The position numbers and the translations under genes are program-made. Below, in pieces: positions 1-10,785 of a stretch of DNA of 64,000 nt. Position 1 is the first letter of the stretch; the number at the start of each line of letters is the position of its first letter. Source of the stretch: Strigops habroptila (taxonomy: Eukaryota; Chordata; Aves; Psittaciformes; Psittacidae); contig NC_044288.2 in assembly GCF_004027225.2 (NCBI RefSeq), positions 4,184,719-4,248,718 of the forward strand, given 5' to 3'. The notes below the pieces were generated by a model, which saw only the letters and a program-made list of their open reading frames with translations, did not search any database and had not been told where the DNA came from.

Positions 1-171
1 GTAGAGTCCCTTGTGATGGTCACAGGGTTTCTGCAGGGAGCAGAGCTCGCCGAGCTGCCTGGCACACACCTTGCAGCAACCACAGGCATCCAACACGTGG
101 CTGGTGCCAGCGGGGCACTGCACAGGCTGGGAGGGACACTGGCATGGGTATGTGCAGGCCTGCGGTTCTAC
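1..171 (-). CDS. CCN-family protein, exon 2 (IGFBP domain), truncated by window edge
   Basis: This is the N-terminal IGFBP-like domain of a secreted CCN matricellular protein (the family of CCN1/CYR61, CCN2/CTGF and CCN3/NOV). Read on the minus strand in the GTA-GAA frame, it shows the family's cysteine spacing: CTYPCQCP, then a Val/Leu-Asp-x-Cys-Gly-Cys-Cys-Lys-Val-Cys core, then ARQLGELC and PCDHHKGLY, the last resembling the CCN2 stretch that precedes the VWC domain. The canonical GCGCCxxC motif reads ACGCCKVC, so its first glycine is alanine. The exon opens after a good acceptor, a pyrimidine-rich tract ending in CCAG at 172-175, and runs off the left edge. The VWC, TSP1 and cystine-knot exons would lie outside the window. 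Family membership is clear. Which member it is cannot be settled from about 57 residues; it resembles CCN1/CCN2 more than CCN5/CCN6. Confidence 0.85.
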
Positions 172-1630
172 CTGGAGGGCAAACAAGGCATGGAGAGAAT
201 GAGTCTTCCACAAGGGAGCCAGGCAGGGAAATGAAAAACATGATCCTGCTTCAAGCACAGACACCCCAGCGAGAAGTGGGGAGAACCTCACCCTCCTCCT
301 GCTGCAGAGGATGTGCTGCAGCTCCCAAGGCTGAGCTTTTCCTCACCCCCAACTCATTGAAGCTCAAGGGAAAATAAACCCCAGAAGGCAGCTCTGGGAA
401 GCCATGGCCAAAACAAACAGGACAAGCAGGAGCTTGGATCCCCGCCGCAACTCAGCCCCCCGCTTCCCTGGAAGCAAGGAAATAGGAGTTATTGTCAGTA
501 AGCAATTCCCAGCTCTTACATAGCGCTGCTCAGGAGAAGGCATCAAAGACTGGAGCAGCGTCATTAGGCCCATCTGAAGGTGGAGAATTGAGGTGTGTGG
601 TGAAAGGACTTGCCCAAAGTCCTTCTGGCAGCACCAAAAACCAATCCTAAAGCTCCAAGTCCTGTTTTGTCCCCTGGATCTCATCCTTCCTTGGGTATTC
701 CCAGAGGTGTGCTCCCTTCTCTCTCCTTTGCAGAGGACACAACCATCCTCGGGACCTTGTGGATCTGCTGCTGCCCCATTTGGGAGGTTTTGGGAGTGCT
801 GGTCACCTCCTGACACCCACCCTGGGCTTTATGGCCCATGAGATGCCAAACAGAGCTCAGGCTCTGGCTGAAGAGGGTGAACTTCTCCCAGGATGCTTCA
901 AACACTCCAGTAACTCCCTCTGTGGCATCTTTGTCCTGAGCCAGCCTGGATCAGACACAGCCTCAGTGCTGGATGTGCCAAGATGTAAAACCACGACTGT
1001 GAAGGGTGCAGAGCATGTGGTTTCTAAAGAAAGACCTTCCCAAAACATCCGGGTGCCAGCCCTGGCTTTGTTTTCTGTTCAGCTTCTGCCCACTAACATT
1101 CTCCAGGTAGTTATCCAGAGGGATGCAAGAGCACTACTCCAGCTCGCAGTGCTCTGATGCTGCACCCAACCTGGGGGCAGATACACCCCTTGCACGTAGA
1201 TGATGCCAGCAAAACCCTTTGGGATCCTGCCTTGCTGTGAGCAGGGTGAAGAGGGAAGCACCCAACAGGGCAGAACCTCACAGCTCCATCAGCAAGAGCC
1301 AGGCAGGGAGAGGGGCTTTTCCAGGCAGCTGGAATGAGCCTGAGGGCAGCCAGGGGGGAAACCAGGAACCAAGGTCAAAAAAATGTGTTGCTACAGCTCT
1401 GTTTGCACTCGTTATATCCCATCCAGCCCCTGCTTGTGAAACAGCTTCCTTGGATATTGTGTTTGTCACTAATAACAGTAGGAAAACTTTTCCAGCTGTT
1501 TTGACTGTTGCTCCAAGCAGCTGCTCTGCCTTTAGCTCACGTGGCGTCAGGAGATGCCAACTGCTTTGTACTGCAGCAACAAGCAGCACGGTGCAGCGCG
1601 GGATGGGGACCAGCCAAAACCTTAACTCAA

Positions 1631-1784
1631 ATCATAGAGTCATAGAACCACAGACTGGTTTGGGTTGAAGGGACCTTAAAGCTCATCCAGTTCCAACCCC
1701 CTGCCACGGGCAGGGACACCTTCCACTAGAGCAGGTTGCTCCAAGCCCCTGTGTCCAACCTGGCCTTGAACACTGCCAGGGATG
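1631..1784 (-). mobile_element. CR1 LINE fragment
   Basis: This is a 3'-terminal CR1 fragment in reverse orientation, lying within intron 1 of the CCN-family gene. It begins with the tail sequence ATCATAGAGTCATAGAACC and runs through the standard block CCTTAAAGCTCATCCAGTTC to the GCCAGGGATG segment, where homology stops abruptly. Confidence 0.9.
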
Positions 1785-2794
1785 ATCCTGCCAGAGTCTC
1801 ACCCTGCTCAGCGGGAATCAGCAGGAACTCCAAGCACAAAGGCTGTTGGAAGCCAGCCCCTCCTTGCCTGTATCCCAGCTGGTCCCAGAGCTGCTTGCTG
1901 GGAGCTGGCACATCACTGGGATCATCTCCCGACCACTGAGGGCATTAAAAGCCACTAAAAATACAGCAATGCTTTCCTACTGTAGGCAACCACTGCAGCT
2001 TCCAAAAGGATGTGCTATTTGACCACGGATGAGAGGGAGGGAAGGACGTCCCTCACACAAGACCTATATTGAGATGCAATCCATGCACTTGAAAAAAACT
2101 AATGACAAGCAGCATTTTCCAATGCAGTGTCAGCCACAGCCCATATAAAGAGTCCCTCTCAAAATAGCTCTGCTACTGAAAACCAGACCAAAACAGCCTC
2201 TCTCAAGGATAACAGGGAATGCAATGGAGTCAAACCCAGCCAGGTTTTGTGTCTCAGCTTCATTAATCATTGATGGTGCTGTTTATTTCCTTTAATAACT
2301 CACCCACAGGAACTTGACCACCAGGTTTTACCTCCTGTTCACTTCCTCCTTATATTACAGCTGCTTGAACAGCATCTGGACCCAGATCTCCAACATACTG
2401 GAGACCTGCTGGATGACTGCACCCAACCTGCCAGCAGAAACACGCTTAAAAGGCCCAATTCACCCATATCCACATGGCTCCCTTCAGCATTCCCAGACTT
2501 CCCAGTGCAGACATGCCTCTTCCTCACCCAGTCCACTGGCCCCAGGGTGTGCTGCAGCTCTTGGTTTTATTACTGAGCAAAGTCAGCTCGTCCTGTTTAT
2601 AACTCAACTCCTGCTCTGGGCCCAAGAGAGGAGAGAATGAGCTGAGATGTGTCCTGGCTCACGGGGAGCATTGAAGAGGTGGCTGCAGAGGGAACTCCTG
2701 GAGCTGGGGACAGTCAATGCTAAACCAGCTTCCCAGTGTTCCCCGTTATTGAGTTGGTTTCCACAGCAATTTCAAATAGGCTAAATAAAGATGT

Positions 2795-3281
2795 GGAGCT
2801 GCTGGAGCGAACCCAGAGGAGGCCACGGAGCTGCTGCGAGGGCTGGAGCAGCTCTGCTCTGGAGCCAGGCTGAGAGAGCTGGGCTGGGGCAGCCTGGAGA
2901 AGAGAAGGCTCCTGAAGGGGAGACCTTAGAGCAGCTCCAGTGCCTAAAGGGGCTCCAGGAAACCTGGAGAGGGGCTTTGGACAAGGGCCTGTAGGGACAG
3001 GCCAACGGGAATGGCTTTAACCTGCCAGAGGGGAGATTGAGATGAGCTCTGAGGCAGAAGCTCTTCCCTGTGAGGGTGCTGAGGCGCTGGCACAGGGTGC
3101 CCAGAGAAGCTGTGGCTGCCCCATCCCTGGCAGTGTTCAAGGCCAGGTTGGACACAGGGGCTTGGAGCAACCTGCTCTAGTGGAAGGTGTCCCTGCCCGT
3201 GGCAGGGGTTGGGACTGGATGAGCCTTAAGGTCCCTTCCAACACAAACCAGTCTGGGATTCCATGATTCTATGATTCCATG
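2795..3281 (+). mobile_element. CR1 LINE fragment, long 3' end
   Basis: A sense-strand CR1 3' end of about 490 bp runs from the GAGGAGGCCACGGAGCTGCT region to the 3' tail. It closes with octamer-like units (ATTCCATG, ATTCTATG, ATTCCATG), the signature of CR1 reverse-transcription priming. It lies in intron 1 of the CCN-family gene, antisense to that gene. Confidence 0.95.
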
Positions 3282-4090
3282 CAATAATGGATTATTTTCC
3301 ATTTGCATGGAGCAAAATGCAAACCCTGTGTTATTTTCAAGGATGGCTTCTAGGAGTCATTCAATACAGTGTGAAAACTGCCCAAACTGTCCCAAAGAAC
3401 TACAAGAACTTGCATCCAGGGCTTCACTACAGACCTGTACGTGACACAAAGACCAACACTTCCACACGACATGCCACCGACCCAGCACAGAGGGATTCAG
3501 CTCAGAAAACATTTCATTTTCTCCGCTTTACAGAAGGGTCTGCCCCCGAAACTACATTTGTACCTTCACTGAGCAGGATCCTACCTTCAAACTCACTATA
3601 GCCTTGACCCTGTTTCTGTTGAGGTTAGCAGCACGTTTCTGTGAGCCGCAGAACAAGGCTCACGGAACAAGTGTTAGAGATCAAGGTGATGGGATTAATA
3701 AATGCTAACGCCTGGAATATCAGCTCTCCCAGCTCCTGGCTTTGCTGGCAGCTCTCCTATCAATTCCCCACTTGTGGATCTGCCACTCCCAGGAGCCCTG
3801 AGCAGCGGCCAAGCCACAGTGGGAGTGCAAACCATCTGCCTAGAGGATTCCCTTGCCTGTGCTCTGTGCATGTTCTCCTCCACCGGCTCCCAGGTCCCAT
3901 CTGCTCAGCAGACAAGCCACAACAAGCTTCCTCCCAACTGCCAGCACCAAACCCAGTTACCTGGGGAGGGGAAAGAAGTGAGAATGTTCTTCCTGCTTCA
4001 TACTCACATAAAGCCTCTTCCCCCTTCGCCCTCAGGAAGGTATAAGTGGGGGGACATGAGCTCACATCATTTGGCGTCAATTCTATGCCA

Positions 4091-4116
4091 TTGTCAGGAC
4101 CTCTCTGTCCTGACAA
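4091..4116. repeat. Perfect 10-bp inverted repeat, 6-nt loop
   Basis: The arms TTGTCAGGAC and GTCCTGACAA flank CTCTCT. The structure lies in intron 1 of the CCN-family gene. No function is evident, and a hairpin this short can arise by chance. Confidence 0.6.
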
Positions 4117-5359
4117 CGTCCACATGAGACCAGGGAACTGCTGAGAAGGCCAAATCAAAGAGGATTTGGGCTCGTGACTACATTTGAAGGGCTGGGAAAG
4201 GAGAGACCTGAAGCAGAACTGGCTGTGCACAAAGTGCTCTAGGAGCCAGGGGTGAATGCTGCAAGGTACAAGTAATACAATGAACACATCACTGATTCTC
4301 TCTCACACTGCAAGACTGGCAGTAGATGAAGCAGCCAAAACACAGCTCTGCTCCAAACACTGAAAACCAGCTCTCCCTCCATCACAGGCTCTCAAGTCAC
4401 CTTCCTGAGGCTGCTGCACAACACCCTGTTAGGAGAGACAAGAACCACTGCCCTCATTGCACAGACGTGCCCAAGCTGAGCCTGGCAGAGCTAAACAAAA
4501 CTCCAACAACCCTGGTCCTGCTCTCCCCTCTGAGCAGCACAGAGCCAGGAGGAACAGCTCATTCCCTTGCTTGAGCCATGGAACATCCTGCTCAGAGCTC
4601 AAAGACAGGCAAAAGCTCCATTTTCACCAGGTCAGTGTGAGGAACACACAGACCATCCCCACCTGCAGGAGTTACCTTGGCTGGTGGTAGCATTGGGTGC
4701 CCAGGACACCTTTCCTGGCAGGAAAGGGGCTGGCACATGGAAAGTGCTGCCAGGAGCAATGCACCAACCAGGCATTTATTGCATGTATCAGCACAAGAAC
4801 CCGTGCAAGGCACTGTGCCCCTGTGAACCCATTTCCTCACCCATACAAAGGCACTCACTGCAACTGAGATCCATTCATGGCTGCAGCAATGTCCCTGCTC
4901 TTGCTGGCACTGTAACAGCACAGAGAAGTCCTAAGCAGAATCAGCTGCTCTGCCAAGCACTTGTAGTAACAGAAAACCAGGCACAAATCCTGCTCTGGAG
5001 AGTCTGCATCCCCTTGGGATGCCTGGTTTTGGGAGCACACGGGTGGGTTCGGTGGCAGCTGGGGAAGGACAGTGATGGTAAGGAGCTGGGATACGAGGCT
5101 TGTATTCCCTGCAGTGGCATAAACTCAGTGACTTCACTCTCTCCGTTCTCCCCCTTGTAAACCAGGGCTGGCTTCCAGCAGACACGAGTGGAGTGAGACA
5201 AACTCCATCCCCATCTGCCAAGAGCTTTGAGATCCAGGGCTGTGATTCAGATCTGCTCTCAGAACCCTGCAAAGGCAGGTGGCAGCCTAAAGCATTCACA
5301 TGCATCAAAGCAAGAAGGTGCAATGCCCAGCAAAGGAGCCGCTGCCGTGCAGTACATAC

Positions 5360-5422
5360 CCAGCCAGGAGCAAGGAGGAGGAGGCACAGGGTCCAGGTCA
5401 CTGTCCCCAAGCTGCCGGACAT
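5360..5422 (-). CDS. CCN-family protein, exon 1 (start codon and signal peptide)
   Basis: The ATG at 5422 opens a 21-codon exon encoding MSGSLGTVTWTLCLLLLAPG followed by Trp. This is a textbook signal peptide with a short polar N-region and a Leu-rich core, and it ends at a TGG|GTATGT donor. The exon is phase 0 at its end and so joins in frame to the IGFBP exon at 171. A TATA element lies about 100 bp upstream, giving a short 5' UTR. A secreted protein starting with a signal-peptide exon of this size matches the CCN gene plan. The same frame stays open on both sides of the exon, but the splice signals and the domain order favour this boundary. Confidence 0.75.
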
Positions 5423-5489
5423 GCCGAGCGGAGGAACGGATCCAGGCTGCCGGCAGACTCGCTCCTTCTCCTCCGAGTTCCTCCTCTCC

Positions 5490-5640
5490 TTTTGGAGCAA
5501 GGAGCACACCAGCTCCTCTTTAAATAGGCTCCTGGAGGGGGCGTGCCCCGCGCTTGAGTGACAATCTGAGAAGCAGGAGACTTGGGTGCAAGGGAAACGG
5601 TCCGAATTCCCGGGAATACCAGCGGATCCCTGCGGCGCGG
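5490..5640 (-). promoter_or_regulatory. TATA-type promoter of the CCN-family gene
   Basis: On the minus strand a TATTTAAA box lies at 5519-5526, about 100 bp upstream of the ATG. This predicts transcription starting near 5490-5495. Just upstream are a GC-rich block reading GGGGCACGCCCCC, an AP-1-like TGTCACTCA and a palindromic GAATTCCCGGGAATAC-like stretch near 5604-5618. TATA-driven, inducible promoters are usual for CCN1 and CCN2. No functional site is proven here. Confidence 0.5.
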
Positions 5641-6325
5641 GCGCTGCCTCCAGCTCGGTCACTCTCGGCGTGGGTAAAGCCAAGCCCAACACAAGCAGAG
5701 TTATTCTTCTTTCCTTTCTCCTCTTTTTAATTCCAAAAGTATGAAGCTTTCCTGACACAACCCCCCCTCCGCACCTACACCCGCTCCTTTTCGGCTGCAA
5801 GAACTAAGGGCTTCAATAAGCAGAGCTTTGTGGTGCTCGGGGCTGTGAGGTGCAATTAGGTCCCATCACTGCCCGTGCATCACCCGCACCGGCTCTGCCA
5901 GCTCCAAGAAATGGAAGTTTCATACTTAAAGACTGCTGTGTGAGCTCCAAGGCAATGAAAAGCTGTGGGGTGAAGGTAATAGATAAAGGACAGCAGTTCC
6001 CTCTAAGTGCTTTATTTCCACCTCGGGACTGATGCAGGATATCACGTATTTTTATCCTGGGGCATGATCCTTTCTGTTTGTTGCTGCAATACAGAACCAG
6101 GCTTCTGCACAGCCTGCACAAAAGGACTTCTAGTATATGAAAGAGTTGGTTTGTGTATTAAAGAGTTGTTTTGTTTATTCCCAAACAGCAAGCAGGAATG
6201 CTGCCATGGAAGGATGAGGATCAGGAGTGCAGCAGAGGGCACTCTTAGTCCTCGCTGGCCGGGGTGTGACAGCAGGTTGGGACAGGAATCCTCTGTGCTA
6301 CACATGAAGATGGAGCCTTGGAGTC

Positions 6326-6418
6326 AGGGCTTGGAGCAACTTGGTCTAGTGGCAGGGGGTTGGAATCGGATGAGCTTTAAGGTCCCCTCCAACCCAAACC
6401 AGGCTGTGATTCCATGAT
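6326..6418 (+). mobile_element. CR1 LINE 3'-tail fragment
   Basis: A short sense fragment covers GGGCTTGGAGCAACTT through the GGTCCCCTCCAACCCAAACC tail, ending at TGATTCCATGAT. It is diverged from the younger copies in this window. Confidence 0.85.
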
Positions 6419-7132
6419 ATCTGTACTTACTTTGGTCCAGCGTAAAGCAAGAGGCAGGACCACATGCAGAAAGCACAGTGCTGTGCAGCCCCTGCCCCAT
6501 CTCAGCAGAGTGTGCTGGGAAATAGGACAGAAGACGGAATAAAATATAGGGAATGAGTAGTGGGTCATTTAAATTCAGCCCCCTTCCTGCCTGCTTCCAA
6601 GGGCAGAGCTTCTTAGCTGGGCTTCAAGCCCTGCATTTAACTCAGGTCCTTTCAGAACCCTGTGCGACACCAGAGCAGCCTCCACTGCTGAAAACAGACA
6701 GCTCTTAACAATTAGCACTTGGAAGGCCCTCGAGATTGGAGAGCATTAGCACAGTGCAAACCACCTCAGATGTGCCTCCTTCCCCTCTTCCGTAAGACAA
6801 GGGATTTCACAATCATTTCCTACCTCTACAAATGTCACAACAAAGGATTATGTCTGCATACAAAAGACTGAATGTACTGGAAGTGCTGTAAACACCCAGT
6901 GCCCCAGAGCAGCTCGGAGCTAAGGCAGTCTAGCTGGATATACATTCCTTCCCCTTTTGGAAGGCTTGGCACCTTCAGCTATGCTGATACCTAAAATTAG
7001 CAGCTCGCAGTTTGCAGGGTATTCTCCCACTGCTTGTAAATAAGACAGGGATAAAGTGCAGCTACACACCTCTGGTCTCAACAAGACAACAAGAATCTAA
7101 ACCACAGCTGAATTCAAGCCATATCATTAAAT

Positions 7133-7312
7133 CCCAGCCTGGTTTGTGTTGGAAGGGACCTTAAAGTTCCTCCAGTTCCAACCCCTGCCACGGGCAGGGA
7201 CACCTTCCACTAGAGCAGGTTGCTCCAAGCCCCTGTGTCCAACCTGGCCTTGAACACTGCCAGGGATGGGGCAGCCACAGCTTCTCTGGGCACCCTGTGC
7301 CAGCGCCTCAAG
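7133..7312 (-). mobile_element. CR1 LINE 3'-tail fragment
   Basis: This reverse-orientation fragment runs from CCCAGCCTGGTTTGTGTTGG to GTGCCAGCGCCTCA, after which homology stops. It contains the standard CACCTTCCACTAGAGCAGG block. Confidence 0.9.
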
Positions 7313-10300
7313 GAGAAGCATTCACTGGAGATCCTTGCACCCATGGTCACTGGGACAACCAAAACTACCCTTGGTGCTACCAGCTGAACTGTTCACCCCA
7401 CCGGACATGCCACTTGCCAAGAATCAAGAGAAGAACATGAAGGTTGAGTGACTCAGAATGATCAAAGGGAGGAAACACCCAACTTAACACCGATTTGTAT
7501 CTCTTCCTTTTGCCTGAGTTGCCTCAAGTGAAGGGATGAAGATGTCAACCCTGCTTAAAATCTCCCCCAAGCAAAGAATAGTGGGTGTTTAATTCACCTT
7601 GTTCTGTTCCTCTGGGCTCCCTCTCCATGCCAACCAGCAGCTTTCCTGAATTTATAGTAATTAAGAAGAGGAGACATTCAGATAATTGCTAAAAGTCCTG
7701 TAAGGCAAAGAATGAAATGAAGACAAGCACACACGCACGGGTTGGCTCAGGGGCTTTTTGCCTGCACACTGCCTGCAGAAGCCAAAGTAAAAAGCCAGTG
7801 CTCGCAGGATGGGAAGGGGAATGATGCTCACCCAGTCCTCCATGACCTCAGAGCTGTCCCTGCCTCAAAGCTGTTTAGGTGGCCACAGGACACACTGGTG
7901 GCTCTCAGGACTGCTGCTCCCTGTTGCAGGGGATCAGAGGCAATTGCTCTCTTTGGCACTCTTCTAACGTGATGAGCCTTGCTGGAATGCTGTCAAACAG
8001 CAGCGATGGTGAGGTGTATCCAGGTACATGGGCTGAAACACAGGGCTTTCCCTCCCTTGTTCATTGCCCAGCTATAAGGTCTGCTTGATGCATCCAGCTT
8101 AAACTGGTTGCCACATCAGGGGCCATGAAGGAGCCCTGTCCCCTGCTTTTTGCCACCCTCTGTAGCTTGAGGATGAGCTGCAGTTCTGCACATTGGCCGG
8201 GCACTGTCACCCAGCTGCTCCCTTGGTGACACATGAAGTGATGCTTTGATTTCTCCTTCCAGGGTATAAAAGAACAAAACCCATCAACATCTCTCAAGGC
8301 TGTTGGACTTTGATAGATCAATGTCTATCAAGGCAAGGTTGGGAAGGATTCTGCAGCTTCATGTGCCTCGAGGCAGGACAGGAGAGCATCCTCAGACTGC
8401 TTTTGGATCAAATGAACAGCTGAGAAGGTCTCCTCCAGCCCTGTGCTCCAGTTCCAGTTCAGTGATAACTCAGCATCTGGCTAGTGGGACATCTGGGGTC
8501 AGATTCATGCCATCTAATCCTTTGGCACTTAATTCAGGCATCTACATTAAAAGCCTAATCTCTCTACTCTCTCTTTACGATCAGTGAAGAAGGACCAAAG
8601 CTCCTGAACTGCTTCCAATGATCCCTGTCTCTGTTGCTCCATAAGCATCAGTATCACAATGTAGTTGCTGTAAACTGTCAAGAGAAAGTGTCCTATAAAG
8701 GCAGCACCAGAGCTCAGCAAAGGCTAAACACTACACCATATCCGACTGCCATCTGGGTGGGAAAGGCAGGAAAAACCACCCCTTCCCACTCCAGCACAGT
8801 CCTGGGATGAGATCCTGCCTGCACGGAAACACCCAGTGGCTTCAGCAGAGCCAGGATTCCCCTCTCTGCCTCCCTTGGCAGCTACTGCAGCCCCAAGGGC
8901 AGGCTGCTGTGCCCATAGCGTGAGGGGTGTCAAGCAGGGGACAGATTCCATCCCTGGCTGCAGAGCTCACTGATGAAGTCTGCAGTTATTTTAGGGCTGG
9001 GAGGAACACTCCATTGTACTTGAGGATTTATTGCGAAATGGAAGCCTGTCAAGGGACACAGAACATGGGATGGGTGGGGAGCCTGCCCATGTCCTGGTAA
9101 AGGATGTAAATACATAACCCCAGTCTTGGCATCACGAGTTGGGAAAGAGCCGCTGCTCGGGCACAGAGCCGGGCAGCAGCAGCACACGTTCTCCTCTGCA
9201 ACACAGAACATGCCCCCCCGGAGCCAGTTCAGCAGCTTAGCAAAGGAAGAGCACCCAGAGGGGCTCCCAGCAGTGACACAAAACCCCGTTTCTCAAAGCA
9301 CAGGATTCTCATTTCAGTCGAGGCGAAGAGCACGAAAGTCAACACGTCTGAGAACATCCGTGCAACAAGAAGTGTTCCCAAAGCAGAGTGCTGCTGGTGT
9401 GGAGCTCTTTGCGACAAACAGTGATGATCACTTGACAGTCTTCTCCCTCCCTTTTGCCCTGTTTCTGTTGCTGTCAGAAGCCCAGCCCAGAGCACATCCA
9501 GCTCTCAGGCCAGATGGGACCTCTGTAATTCTCTAACCTGACTCCTTGCCTGACCAGTTCTGCGCTGTGCGTCCCGGCTGGGTGCATCCAGCTCTGACCG
9601 TGGCAGAGGCAGAACTCCATGCACAGAGCAGCCCTGGGGCTCCTCTGAGCCTGACCCAACACCCATCCCTGCTACAGCCCCAGCCTGACCCTGGGCAGCT
9701 ACAGCCCCTTCAAAGCACAGTGGGAAAGGGGCTGTTCCCTGACAGGACCATGCCTGGAGGCAGCATGGGCTGCGCAGACCTGTCCGTGTGCACCAGGCAT
9801 GCTCATGCAGGTGCTGCGGGATCCCTGGGCTCAGCATCCATGTTCCAGGTCCATGCAGAATATGGGACCTTGAGGGCAATGCAGACGATGCTTCAGGACA
9901 TCACTCTGTGCCTCAAGGTTTGTCAAGGAGCAATAAACAAGTACCTGTGCCCTGCAGACCAGCACAGTCTCCATGTGGTCGTGTAATAGCAGGAGATCTC
10001 CTGAGACCTGGAATAACAGCAAAACCAGGATACAGACGTGAGTCACCATCACGGCCAGGAGCACTCGTGCCAAGGCATTGGCTTGCACTCAACTGCAGGA
10101 GGAACAGGCCCTGGGAGGAAACAGGCAGCTGCACCCACCTCTGAAGTGGATGCTTCCTTGGCTTTTTCCACATCTTAACTTACTGCATGCTTAATGATCC
10201 TGAAGGAAAACTGCAGGGAGGGAGGGCATGATTAAGGTGACTCAGGCAGGCTTATTCAAGGAGGCCTCCTGATCTACCGGACTCCTTTGGTGCACAGCTC

Positions 10301-10497
10301 TGATCTAGCTGGAGAGCACTCTTGTCTTTCATGGGATTCGGTCCTCATGACACCTGCACAGATGAGGTACCACAGGATGTGCTCAAGGTAACACAGGTTG
10401 TGAAAGAGAAGGGACTGATGGGAGGTGCTTCTAGTTATGGGCTACTGCTTTACTCACTGGGTTCTGCACTGCCTGAATAAGCACCCACTCTGCCGTA

Positions 10498-10785
10498 ATC
10501 ATAGAACCACAGACTGGTTTGTGTTGGGAAGGATCTTAAAGCTCATCCAGTTCCAACCCCTGCCACGGGCAGGGACACCTTCCACTAGAGCAGGTTGCTC
10601 CAAGCCCCTGTGTCCAACCTGGCCTTGAACACTGCCAGGGATGGGGCAGCCACAGCTTCTCTGGGAAAAGTCTGTGCCAGCGCCTCAGCACCCTCACAGG
10701 GAAGAGCTTCTGCCTCAGAGCTCATCTCAATCTCCCCTCTGGCAGCTTAAAGCCATTCCCACCTTCGCTCCTGTCCTACAATCCC
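10498..10785 (-). mobile_element. CR1 LINE fragment
   Basis: This reverse-orientation CR1 3' end starts at ATCATAGAACCACAGACTGG and extends through the GCTTCTGCCTCAGAGCTCAT block to a diverged AGCCATTCCCACC end. It carries a small change around 10660 (GGGAAAAGTCTGTGCC instead of GGGCACCCTGTGCC). Confidence 0.9.

Larger units (their letters stand above)
172..5359 (-). other. Intron 1 of the CCN-family gene
   Basis: This 5.2-kb interval separates the signal-peptide exon from the IGFBP exon. It has a GTATGT donor at its upstream end (5354-5359) and a pyrimidine-rich CAG acceptor at its downstream end. Both junctions are phase 0, so the two exons join cleanly (…APGW-VEPQAC…). An intron at this place, just after the signal peptide, is typical of CCN genes. 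It contains two CR1 fragments (about 1631-1784 minus and 2795-3281 plus) and a perfect 10-bp inverted repeat at 4091-4116. I see no other coding exon in it. Confidence 0.7.

Noticed and set aside
4931..5800. A 289-codon minus-strand frame around the CCN signal peptide
   Set aside because: It reads through the exon 1 donor and starts upstream of the TATA box. Only the 63-nt exon is supported.
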